From the NCBI RefSeq assembly GCF_002776525.5, contig NC_045446.1:70526368-70590367 (forward strand): a DNA stretch of 64,000 nt. Direction: 5' to 3'. The first letter of the stretch is position 1, and every line of letters begins with the position of its first letter. Shown here in pieces: positions 54,336-64,000 of this stretch. A model generated the notes under the pieces. It had not been told where the DNA came from. It worked only from the letters and a program-made list of their open reading frames with translations, and did no database searches. A program made the position numbers and the translations under genes. Source of the DNA: Piliocolobus tephrosceles. Lineage: Eukaryota; Chordata; Mammalia; Primates; Cercopithecidae.

Positions 54336-54554
54336 TTTGTATACTTGTGTCCTTGGTACCCAGTTAACTGGCCATACTACTGTCATAATGTAAAGTGAGC
54401 AACTCATCTGCCTTTTCCTTTTTCACTTCAGCATGGATGTCTGTTTTTCTGAATCCCTTCTGTGATAACTATTGCATTATGCTATTTTCAATTTTGCTCA
54501 GAGACATCTATTCAGTCCCCGAGACTATACTGTAATGCAACAAAAAAGACATCG

Positions 54555-54700
54555 AACATGCTTGTGTGGCTTAGGCTGAAGTTCTTGTTCTGTTGCTTAT
54601 TGTCTGTGTGCAAAAATCACTTAAGAAAGTCAATTTACTCTAAGCCTCAGTTTCCCAGTGTGAAAGAGTTGGATCAGTATATTCTCCACCCACTCATAGA
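54555..54700 (+). repeat. MIR SINE
   Basis: aggctgaagttcttgttctg, then tgcaaaaatcacttaagaaa, then taagcctcagtttcccagtg. MIR core with decay. Confidence 0.62.
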
Positions 54701-54834
54701 TTTATACTGAGGACAAAAGTAGGAGACAAATGCACATGCCTCTAAAGTATAATTTTTATTAAAATAGATATTCAATTCATTTACTGTAATAGTGCCTTAT
54801 TAAAAACACATTTATTTACTGAAAGAATAACACT

Positions 54835-54995
54835 ACATATTTAGATTCAGGGCATTGAATTTGGTTGGTTTACATACATTATCTTCTGTACAACAACACT
54901 GAAAAGGAAATAAAATATTTCCCACATGGCACAGGAGGAAACTGAGACTTGAATTGGTTAAATAATTTGTCCAGATCATACCTTTGTCAACAAAA
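54835..54995 (-). repeat. MIR SINE
   Basis: Antisense order: tttacatacattatcttctg, then acatggcacaggaggaaact, then gagacttgaattggttaaat. Confidence 0.68.
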
Positions 54996-55019
54996 TATTT
55001 TCTTTCTCTGTGATAAATT

Positions 55020-56130
55020 AATTTATATTAACTAATGACACAGACACTAACTCCACTGGGGGAGAAAAAAATACAGCAACAAATGGCATATTCCATCCTG
55101 AAAAATTTCAGAAAAACTGAAGCGATATATTTCCCTGACACCTTCATAGGACTTGTGACGGGATACCTTGTGTACTCAGCCTGCCACTCTCAACTCCTCA
55201 CAGGAGGGAGCACACGAGCGAATGAGGCAGGAACTAGAATGTACCAGCACTGGAACCAGCTGGCTATCTGGCTGTTTTGGTGCCAGCAGGATCAAACTCT
55301 ACTCACTCAGACCCACTGTGTTCCACCCCTCATGGGAGAGAGCCCACAGGTGAGGGGGTGCAGGAGCTGGAGTGAGCACTTTTGGGCATCTTCAGGAATG
55401 AACTTCATGCAGACCCCAAGGCAATACCCAGGCAGGGGGTGACTGTGACTCCTGAAGTCCCAGAGTGTGGGTTACAGTGCTCTTTTAGCTCTTCCGTCCA
55501 TTGACAGCTTAAGTGTTAACAGCTCTGTGGGCCCTCTGCCTTTTGGCATGAGGCAGATGCCCTCCGCCAGCAATGGCAAACATCCAGTGTGACAGCCTTT
55601 TGTATCCGCATTTGTGGCTCCTGAGCTCTTGTCCAGCATCCAGGAAAAATGAGGTCACTCAAATAAATTTGAAGAATGGTAAATGCAGAGGATTTTTTTG
55701 CCAATGAAAACGGCTCTCAATGGGAAGGGGAGCTGAAAAGGGGATGAGGTGGGTATGTAATCTTCTAAAGTCCATCTCCAGCTGGATTCTTATCTGAAGT
55801 TATGCCATCTAGCTGTCCCTCTGAAGTCAAGCTGCTTCTGTCTGACACATAGCCATAGTCCCCAGTGTCCAGCTGCTTGTCCTCTCTGCTGGCTGAGTCT
55901 GGGGTCTTTACAGGCATAGGATGGGGTGTTGGGTAGGCCACAGGTGGTTTAGGAAAAGGCTACATTAGAGCAGGAAAACAGGGATATAAGTTCTCCCTTT
56001 CAACTGTGAGTTTCAGGCTTTTCAGCTTGAAGGTGGGGTTTTGTCTGGGATATGCCCTTTTCTGCCTAGAATTTCTCTGCCCCCTGTCCCTGTGAACATC
56101 ATGTGATTTAATTGCAGTGCTGTAACACCA
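55020..56130. repeat. LTR-like block, class unresolved
   Basis: A G+C-richer island in A+T-rich DNA. It contains an internal direct repeat about 131 bp apart: ctcaactcctcacaggaggg... at 55189-55250 and ttccacccctcatgggagag... at 55321-55379, both followed by gcaggaact/gcaggagct. Downstream are tccagcatccaggaaaaatg and caatgaaaacggctctcaat. This structure suggests an LTR with U3 duplications or other ERV-derived DNA, but I cannot name it. Frames at 55035-55442 and 55168-55353 lie inside the duplicated zone. Confidence 0.42.
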
Positions 56131-56707
56131 TGCCAGCATACTGGTTTTCTCTGATATGGGACAGAGATAAAACACCAACAGTCTCTGAAGCCAAGACTGG
56201 ACAACTTGATCAAGCTGAAGAATTAGTTACTTGCTGGAGGCATCAACAAAGGATTTTCATCAGTGCTGCTCAACATTTTGTATCCAGTATTCACTATCTC
56301 AAACATAAGCCACAAATGTTTATGCTGTTTATTCATTAATTCATCTGCATATGAAATCTCTCCTTTAGGAGGTACTTTTCAAGGACATACTAATTTTAAT
56401 CATAACATTAATATAACTTGGATTTTGTTTTTCTTCACTTGTCATTCATTTATTCATTTATTGAATAAATGTTTATTGAGAATCAATTAATTAATGCAAA
56501 ATACTTAATTCAAAGACCATAAATAAAGATATGAAACACTAAGGGGTGGTTTATAGACAAGAATTAATACCCTCTTTTTTTTCCATCTGGTATTTAAGAA
56601 TCAAAATCACCTTATCCAAGACTCGTGAAGAAGTAAATAATGCCAACAATCCCAGCTTCTGAACACAAATCTCAAATCTTATCATCTTGGCTATGGTTTG
56701 TTTTCCG
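56131..56707. other. No recognised feature
   Basis: A+T-rich. Near 56445-56480 there is attcatttattgaataaatg, a common motif near old repeats. Frames at 56112-56339 and 56263-56490 are unrecognised. Confidence 0.42.
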
Positions 56708-56899
56708 CAGTCCTTCAATCCCTGGTCCACGAATCAGTGACAACTGGGCAGAATCTCCTGGGCAGTTTTAAAATTATAAATTGTTGTTCCACATTTATAT
56801 GAAAATATTTTAAATCAGTAAGTCTGGAATGGGAATAAAAAATGTATATTTTTTAAAACTGCAAGTAATCCTGATGTGTACTAAGTTTAGGATCCACTG
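56708..56899 (+). mobile_element. MER5-like hAT element
   Basis: Begins cagtccttcaatccctggtc and ends tttaggatccactg. Internal tgggcagaatctcctgggca and aatcctgatgtgtactaagt fit a hAT-Charlie element with diverged termini. Confidence 0.58.
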
Positions 56900-57108
56900 A
56901 CTATATTAACACATACTACTTTTTAAAAAATGATAAAAGTTTTGAATCCACCCCCCCATTGACAAATATATACTAGTATAAAATAAAACCTGTACATGTA
57001 ATTTCCAGGAGTTCATAAAGGTTCTATAGCCCATTTAGTTATCCTTTGTGGCTGTGAACAAAATTAAGACTTCCTGACCTGGAAACATTCCCTCATTATG
57101 AAGCCCTT
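56900..57108. other. No recognised feature
   Basis: Short unassigned stretch with a cccccccc-like run at 56950-56956. Confidence 0.45.
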
Positions 57109-57123
57109 AGAAGACAATCTGGG

Positions 57124-57414
57124 TGGCTGGGCATGGTGGCTCAAGCCTGTAATCCCAGCACTTTGGGAGGCCGAGGCAGAAGGATCACCTGAGGCCAGGA
57201 GTTCGAGACCAGCCTGACCAACATGGTGAAACCCCATTTCTTCTAAAAAATACAAAAATCATCCAGGCGTAGTGGTGGGCGCCTATAGTCCCAGCTACTT
57301 GGGAAGCTGAGGCAGGAGAATCGCTTGAACCCAGGAGGCAGAAATTGCAGTGAGCTGAGATTGTGCCATTGCACTCCAGCCTGGGTGACAGAGAGAGACT
57401 CCATCTCAAAAAAA
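57124..57414 (+). mobile_element. AluS-type SINE
   Basis: Complete two-arm Alu with aggccaggagttcgagacca. A perfect 15-bp duplication agaagacaatctggg flanks it (57109-57123, 57415-57429). Minus-strand frames over it (57185-57409, 57243-57518) are Alu artefacts. Confidence 0.95.
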
Positions 57415-57429
57415 AGAAGACAATCTGGG

Positions 57430-57958
57430 CACAGGATAGACATCATTACTCTCTGAGGATGCAAGGGAAGCCGAGGCCTAGAGAAGCCTAGACCCTCAAT
57501 GCAATTTAACCATTGCATATCAAGAGTTGTTCTTTCTAGGGAAAAACCATTCCTTTACCATTCCTTTGGCTCACCTCATTGAGCAAAAACAGCATTGGGT
57601 ATGTTTGGTTAAGGTGATAATGTTAAAGAAAATGAAAAGATTCAGGAAGATTTAAAGGGGGCAGACTCAAAACTTTCTGGGTGTTGGAAGAATGGTTTCT
57701 CAACACTCTTGTCTTACTATCCTGTGCTGGAAAATTTGGGATTAAAGCTAGGAGACAGGAATGCAGACATTAATCAGGCATTGGTGAATGTTCTAGAGAG
57801 TGAAAGGAAGCTACAGAGAGGGATTTCTGTGACTTTGTGTTGGTTACATTGTTTCAGTTTCAGTTTCAATTCAGAGATATACAAAGAGGACAAGACAAAG
57901 AGATTGTTCCTTGTGTAACAATTTAAGACCTGATACATGAGAATTAAATATTTTGGCA
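57430..57958. other. No recognised feature
   Basis: The plus-strand frame at 57709-57918 has no recognised domain. No repeat assigned. Confidence 0.42.
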
Positions 57959-58259
57959 GGCCAGGCCTGTGGTTCACACCTCTAATCCCAGCACTTTGGG
58001 AGGCCCAGACAGGCGTATCATGAGATCAGGAGTTTGAGACCAGTCTGACCAACATGGCAAAACTCTGTCTCCACTAAAAATACAAAAATTAGCTGGGCAT
58101 AGTGGCACGCACTTGTAATCCCAGCTACTCAGGAGGCTGAGGCAGAAGAATCCCTTGAACCCGGGAGGCAAAGGTTGCAGTGAGCTGAGATCGTGCCACT
58201 GCACTCCAGTCCAGGTGACAGAGTGAGACTCTGTCTCAAAAAGAAAAAAAAAAAAAAAA
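57959..58259 (+). mobile_element. AluS-type SINE
   Basis: Complete Alu starting ggccaggcctgtggttcaca, A tail at 58243-58259. A weak target duplication atattttggca/agattttggta flanks it. Confidence 0.92.
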
Positions 58260-59089
58260 AGATTTTGGTAACTGAACTGGTGAGTCTCTGGTATGTTCTG
58301 ACGTCTTAAGATTCAAAATAGTCAAAATGCACTGCCCCACAGACGTACACACAGACATATACACAGAGAGGGAGAGAAGTATTGGGAAAGGGGTATGTTC
58401 CTTTTATATGATGGACATGTTCAGATAAAATAAATCATTAGAGTGAGTTTATAAATAATCATACTGAGATGGTGGATATTGTTGGTAGACATGGCAGAGG
58501 CATTCTTGTTTTGATTATATTTGGTTTTAGTTAAGTAGCTTTCAAATACTTGTCTATGGAAACCTAAATATTCTGAGGAAGTATATGGGAAGGAGCTAGG
58601 CTTGGAGTTGAGGGGTACTGGGAGCAGTGAGAGCACCTTGCACCCACAGGGCAGCTTCCCCTTGTTTAGTGAATATTAAGAATGTGCACAGCATTCTGTT
58701 TACAAAGAAAAGTTCTATTTTTTAAGTATGAAAATCACTGCTTACAAGAAATATTTACTTTCCTCAAACTTTCTTAGTCAAGTAGTGTTCAAAATACCCT
58801 GTGCAAATCTGATATAAAGCTGTAACTCATTTATACTGTGTTAAGGAAGTCTAAATACCTCAGCTATGAACTCTGGATAGGCCACCTCTGTCACCTGGAG
58901 CCAAAGTTCATAGAGAAAGTTTCATACAGGCGTGTCTCCAGACACAACCCCTATATCATGGTATATTTAGTGTTGTACTCCTCAAAGACCATTCTGGAGG
59001 AAATTACCCAGGGGACTTCCTTGTTATGAAGAAACTGACCAACGCACTTCAAGGAATTGTTTCCCTACAAGCAGCATGTAGAAATGAAA
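58260..59089. other. No recognised feature
   Basis: Unique-looking; a CA-type patch acgtacacacagacatatac lies at 58343-58362. Frames at 58421-58636 and 58838-59029 are unrecognised. Confidence 0.42.
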
Positions 59090-59290
59090 ATAATAGGCTG
59101 GAATCAGACAGACTCAGTTGCTAATGACAGCTCTACCATGAGCTAGCTCTCGTGAAAGTCTTGGACAAGACAGTTAAACCTGAGAGCATCGTTTTTCTAA
59201 TCTGCATAATAAGGATAATATTCTCCATTTTCTAAAGTGGATGTGAGAATTAAACGTACTAGCACAGTTAACTGGAGGTACAATAAATAA
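59090..59290 (+). repeat. MIR SINE
   Basis: ataataggctggaatcagac, then gctctaccatgagctagctc, then cttggacaagacagttaaac, then tctaatctgcataataagga. Nearly full-length MIR. Confidence 0.78.
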
Positions 59291-59891
59291 TCTGGAGCCC
59301 ATCTGAGAACTTTGTGGAGAAGTGATAAAGATGGGTAAAAGATTTCTAGTGTTACAATTTTCCTTTGAAAGAATCCTTTCTGGCCAGTTTGAATGGTAGG
59401 AAAAGGGAGGGACCCAATGGCTTTGGGAAGGTGCGTGGGCAAACACATGAGGAAATTCTACGTTTCCTTTTGAGGGCTCATGACCAAACATTCCTGAGAT
59501 TGAGGACAACATTCAGCAAGTCTCTAGCCTTTGTAAACCCTGAAACACATTTTCTTAGTAAGTAGATATTTTTCCTTAAAAAAGGTTAAATTCAAATTTG
59601 ATCCAAATAAAGACATTAATTTAAAAAATCATAAAGTATAAAAGGAAGGGGGATAATTTTCTCCATTCTCTATACAATGCTTTTTGCCTAAATGATATCA
59701 GCGTTCATGTCATGATCAATATGGATTCTAAGAAGAACATGAAACAAGTTGAGATTCAAAAGAGACCCAGATACATGGTAGAATTCCCAGGGAAGCATGA
59801 CTGCAAGCTAGTTACCGAGATGGGACTACTGTAATTATCTTGCCATTTCATTTCCTTGAGCATATTTTGCAACAGTAGGTAAGTTTTTTTG

Positions 59892-59922
<31 letters not shown>

Positions 59923-60191
59923 TTTAAGTCTGGTCTAAAATTAGGAGGGCTCTCTTTAACTGGAATAATACTAGACAATTGCATATGAATTTTAATGGTC
60001 TCCAAATTCCAAGGTAGCATTTGTGCAAAAACAGTTTTTTGTTTTCTGCTTTGGATCCCCATTTGAGACAACTGTCTAACCTGTACCATAACTGTCTACC
60101 ATGCAGTCCTCTAGCCAAGAAAAATAAAGTCTTTGCTTTTCATAGCTGTGGTTACTTCCCCATCATAAACCTGATTGCACAGAATTTTTAG
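59291..60191. other. Unassigned, with T/G patch
   Basis: A T-rich patch with gtttgtttgttttg at 59885-59927. Frames at 59174-59512, 59365-59565 and 59835-60089 are unrecognised. Confidence 0.42.
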
Positions 60192-60207
60192 TGCCTTTAT
60201 ATTTTCT

Positions 60208-60360
60208 TTTCCTTTTATAATTTTTTTTTTTTTTTTGTAGAGATTGAGGGTGGTCTCACTTGGTTGCCCAGGCTGGTCTCGAAGTCCTGCCCTCAAGCAA
60301 TCCTCCGGCTTGAGCCTCCAAAAGTGCTAGAATTAGAGGTGTGAGCCACCAAACCTAGCC
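60208..60360 (-). mobile_element. Free left Alu monomer (FLAM-like)
   Basis: An inverse single Alu arm with a T run at its left. The 16-bp duplication tgcctttatattttct (60192-60207) and tgcttttatattttct (60361-60376) shows it inserted as a monomer or truncated Alu. Confidence 0.82.
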
Positions 60361-60409
60361 TGCTTTTATATTTTCTGAATCACCTTATTTACTTTAGGCA
60401 CCAGGTAGG

Positions 60410-60645
60410 CAGGAATTGCAACTTTATTATTTACTATTATACGCCTAGTGCTTGGTATTTTCTATCAATGTTAGCCATTCTAGTAGTGTTTACTTTGAAT
60501 TCCCTTGATGAATGATGACGTTGAGCACCATTTCACTTGGATATCCAGTTTGTGAAGCATCTGTTCAATCCTCTTGCCCATTTGTTAATTGAGCTGTATG
60601 TATTTTCTTATTGACTTGAAGGTAGGAATTCTTTATATATATAAT
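60410..60645 (-). mobile_element. L1 ORF2/3' fragment, inverse
   Basis: Inverse text: atcaatgttagccattctag, then gaattcccttgatgaatgat, then gacgttgagcaccatttcac, then cctcttgcccatttgttaat, then ttgaaggtaggaattcttta. Known reverse reading of L1 ORF2. Confidence 0.75.
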
Positions 60646-60800
60646 ATATGTATAAAATATATAATATATAAGTTTTATGTTTTTGTGTATTAAACATATA
60701 TATGTAAATATGTATATACATTATCTATATATATAAAATACATATAATACATGAAAAATATAAACAAAATGTTCATATAAATTATATATAACAGTTTGTA
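60638..60800. repeat. (TA)-rich low-complexity tract
   Basis: Dense tatata and atataat units over about 160 bases, directly after the inverse L1. Confidence 0.9.
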
Positions 60801-62555
60801 CCCATTCAACTTTTAAATAATTCATTAAATGAAAAATTACTTACTACATATCTAACATGTACATGCCAAAGACAATGCTAGTGCTAGAGATAAAGAAGGG
60901 TTATTTTACAAATTGCTGATATATGTTTATAGGAAGAAATGTTGGTAAATTTGGGGATAATAATAGCAACCTGGGAAGAAGTAGTTTTTTATTTCCAAAT
61001 AACCTACAATCTCTCACCTAGACATTATAAATATCAAACTTATTTTATAATATGAATTGTACCAATGGAATATTCATCATTATAGGTACCAGGAAATAAA
61101 GATTTTCACATTTCCTTGAATGTTACGTAGTTCTAAAAGTATAAGTTGTAAATACATCTTTTAGGTATGTATCGGAGAATTTATATTTTCTAGGTAACTG
61201 ATAAATAATAAACTCTTTCAAAATAAAATTTATGATAGGCAGCTTTTGACACTCAAATAGTCTTTTCATTAAAGATATTTCAAAGCATTTTTCCACAAAT
61301 TTTCTTTAATATTACTTTTTATGTTTAGTTAATTTTTGATTTATCTTGTAAAGTTTAAATGAAATTTAGCCTGTTTGTTTGACAGATTAACCATATAATG
61401 ATTACATAGGTGTTACATTAATGGGAATAAATGAATAATTATTAAGTGATGAATCTGTTTCCTTCTAGATAAAGGAGGGGTATCTAGGAAGAATAGTACT
61501 AGGGGTTGAATTTTCTTTCACTGAATACATTAATTAATACCAAAATATTTTATTTAACCAGTCAATCAATAAAATATTCAGTCTATTGATATTATTTATT
61601 ACCTCAAACTTTGGAGAATCCTGTACTGTGCACTGAGTAGGTACAGAAATATAGAAAATAGAGTCTCTCCCCTCTGATTCCATATAGTCTAGCATTGGAG
61701 ATAAGCAACGTAACTGTAATTAAATGTAGAAAAGTATATGTCATAAGCAGTTACTAGATAAAGGGCTATTGCCATTGAAAAAACGACTCCAACTCATGGG
61801 AAGATGGTGCTTTTTGGTGAAGGTATGGAGGATTGGGACAAATAGAGAGGCAGGGTATGGAATACTCTATACTGAAGCTGATCAATATGGTAGTGGACTT
61901 AAAGAAGATAATGTTAAAAATCCAGTTTCTCCCTTGAGCTAGCCTCATTTCTTACGCTCAGTCAACAGCCACATGAAGCCCATGACTATCACACTGAGTG
62001 ACACAGATGGAGTACATTTCCTTTATCACAGAATGTTCAATTAAACTAAGCTGCTGTAGACAAAAGAGCTTGAACAACACTCAGGTATAAGACACTGCAT
62101 GGAATATCTAGAAAAGAATAAATATTTCCGTTTATCTGATGTTAGGTAAATTGAAAAGAAATGACCAGAGGCAGCCTAGGAAAAATGTTGAGATAAGACC
62201 ATGAAGGCACTTGAAAATAAGTTTTACTATGCTAAAAAATTAAATAAAAAGTAGCAAACTGTTCAGAAATATGCAAAAACAATGTTGATGTGATAGCAAT
62301 CAAGAACAGTTTAAAGACGGAAGGCCACTTGGGGCTAGTTCGAGAGAGAATTGCTCCATATTTGAACTAGACCAATGGCAATGGAAATGCAGTGAATTCA
62401 GGGCTTCTGTGCCTGTCACCACACATTCACTGAAGAAATAGGTATAGAATATATATTGTAGGCCAGTATTCCCTAGACTAGGGATATAAAATAAATTTTA
62501 AAAACACACAAAACATTCTTCTTCATGAAGTCTATATTCTAGGAGAATGAGCAGG
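60801..62555. other. Large A+T-rich unassigned stretch
   Basis: Weak traces of mammal-wide repeats (tgtactgtgcactgagtagg at 61621, agtctatattctaggagaat at 62528). No gene or secure repeat. Confidence 0.4.
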
Positions 62556-62559
62556 CTAG

Positions 62560-62695
62560 ATTTTAAATTCATTCACAACTTCCACGTATTTCTTATAACA
62601 AACCTGGGAGGTGGATATATTGGCTCTCACTTTATAGATGAGATTAATTACCGTATGTGCCAAACCCACATAATAGCTATAATAATAAAGTGATA
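62560..62695 (-). repeat. Possible MIR/L2 remnant
   Basis: Antisense-like aacctgggaggtggatatat, then actttatagatgagattaat, then ccgtatgtgccaaacccaca. Diverged. Confidence 0.48.
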
Positions 62696-62730
62696 CAGCA
62701 TGGTTATATCTAGATTATATATTTATATAT

Positions 62731-64000
62731 AGTTATGCATCACTTAACAACAGGGATACATCCCAAAATGCACTGTTAGGTGATTTTGTTGTGTGAACAT
62801 AGAGTGTACTTACACACACCTAGAGGATGTAGTCTACTATATATACTTCTTGCTCTATGGGATACCCTATATCTCCTAGGCTATAAACCATGTTACTGTA
62901 CTGAATATTATAGGCAATTGAAACACAATGGCATTTGTATATCTAAACATATCTAAACTTAGAAAAGGTACAATAAAAATATAGTGTAAAAGATTAAAAA
63001 TTGGCATACTTGTGTAGGGCACCTTACCATGAATGAAGCTTGTAGGACTGGAAGTTGCTCTGGTTGAAGGAGTGAGTGAGTGGTGAGTGAATGGAAAAGT
63101 CTAGGACACTGCTATAGACTTTATTAATACGGCACACTTAGGCTGCACTAAGTGTATTTTACAAATTTTTTCTTGGCCAGGCTCCAGGGCTTACAACTGT
63201 AACCTTAGCACTTTGGGAGGCCAAGACAGGAGAATCACTTGAAGCCAGAATTCAAGACTACCTGGGCAACATAGAAAGACCCCATCTCTAATAATAATAA
63301 TAATAATAATAATAACAACAACAACAATAATAATAAAATTAGCCAGGGATCATGTCACTGCACTCTAGCCTGGGCAATACAGCAAGACCCTGTCTCTAAA
63401 ACAAAACACAATTTTTTCTATAATAATCAACCTTAGCTTACTGTAACTTTTTTGCTTTATGAGCTTTTTAATATTTTTAACTTTTTTATTCATTTGTAAT
63501 ATTTAATTTGAAATACAAACACATTGTATACGTATAAAACAGTATTTTCCTTCTTTATATCTTTATAGGCTTTTTTATATTTTTAAAATTCTGTATTTTA
63601 CGTTTTTACTTTTTAAACTCTGTTGTGAAAAACTAAGATACACACATTAGCCTAGGTGTACGCAGGGTCAGGATCATCGGTATTTTACTGCCTTCCACCT
63701 CTACAACTTGTCCCACTGGAAGATCTGTAGGGGCAATTACATACATGGAGCTGCCATCTCCTGCAATAACAATGTCTTCTTCTGGAATACCCCCTGAACC
63801 ACGTGCCTGAGGCTGTTTTAGAGTTAACGTCTTTTATAATAAGTAAAAGAAGTATACTCTAAAACAATGACAAAAAGTACATATATAAACCAGTAACAGT
63901 CATTTGTAATCATCATCAAGTACTATATATAATTATGTGTGCTATACTTTTATACAGCTGAAGTACAGGGGGTTTACACCAGTATCACCACAAACACATG
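62731..64000 (-). mobile_element. Tigger-like DNA transposon, split by Alu, runs off edge
   Basis: Starts agttatgcatcacttaacaa and continues as tgttgtgtgaacatagagtg, tgttactgtactgaatatta, cttagaaaaggtacaataaa. After an Alu it goes on with attagcctaggtgtacgcag and ttgtcccactggaagatctg. Read in reverse, 63660-63840 looks like the decayed end of a transposase frame (readable EEDIVIAGDGSSMYVIAPTD). The far end lies past the window. I infer a pogo/Tigger-type element; the subfamily is uncertain. Confidence 0.6.
63174..63409 (+). mobile_element. Alu with internal loss and (AAT)n linker
   Basis: Old Alu whose middle became an (aat)n/(aac)n run at 63288-63335 and whose right arm is shortened. A 10-bp duplication aattttttct flanks it (63164-63173, 63410-63419), placing the insertion inside the Tigger-like element. 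Confidence 0.88.

Noticed and set aside
55035..55442. 135-codon plus-strand frame
   Set aside because: It lies in the LTR-like block and covers the internal duplication; no protein similarity is recognised.
57709..57918. Possible small protein frame
   Set aside because: No domain, no splice or promoter support, short length.

Overview
This window is non-coding primate nuclear DNA, and it is best read as Old World monkey rather than human or ape. It is A+T-rich and built almost entirely of interspersed repeats: about twenty Alu copies or fragments, many MIR and L2 remnants, L1 fragments, an L3/CR1 remnant, MaLR and other LTR elements, and several DNA-transposon fossils. Three young Alu copies (38491-38798, 49942-50253, 52002-52305) carry variants I recognise from AluY subfamilies that expanded in cercopithecoids; the first two have gatccggccac in place of the human gatcgcgccac, and gccgggcgaggtgg or a near form of it. 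I found no host exon, tRNA, rRNA, snRNA or CRISPR array. Almost every open frame falls inside a repeat or is a short chance frame. The stretch looks intergenic or deeply intronic.

Left part (1-23.7 kb): a near-complete MaLR provirus of the THE1/MST type at 2244-4520, a 5'-truncated L1 at 7066-8323 inside an older repeat, MER20 at 9645-9842, several MIR and L2 copies, dinucleotide tracts, a strikingly similar 64-bp direct repeat pair about 0.9 kb apart (14984 and 15883), a long L2 at 18940-19560, an Alu with a GGAA-expanded tail containing a 10-base N gap (21578-21934), and an L2 split by a hAT-like element (22600-23265).

The most distinctive locus is a class I (gammaretrovirus-like) endogenous provirus at 23766-26858. 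Two 475-bp LTRs differ by roughly 8 percent by eye and are flanked by the 5-bp duplication aggag. Between them lie a broken gag with three CCHC zinc knuckles, a protease piece with a ruined active site, then a large deletion that removes the rest of pol and most of env, leaving only a probable env tail.

Right part (26.9-64 kb): a MADE1 hairpin at 28820-28901, MER5-type elements, a possible solitary LTR near 33.2-33.7 kb, GGAA-rich tracts, dense nested Alu/MIR, an MLT1-type LTR split by a 5'-truncated Alu (47262-47785), old L1 pieces, an unclassified LTR-like block with an internal duplication (55020-56130), and a Tigger-like DNA transposon that runs off the right edge (62731-64000) and carries an Alu. 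Nothing here forms a pathway or operon. The useful content is the insertion history and the ERV. I did not find a clearly new biological system.
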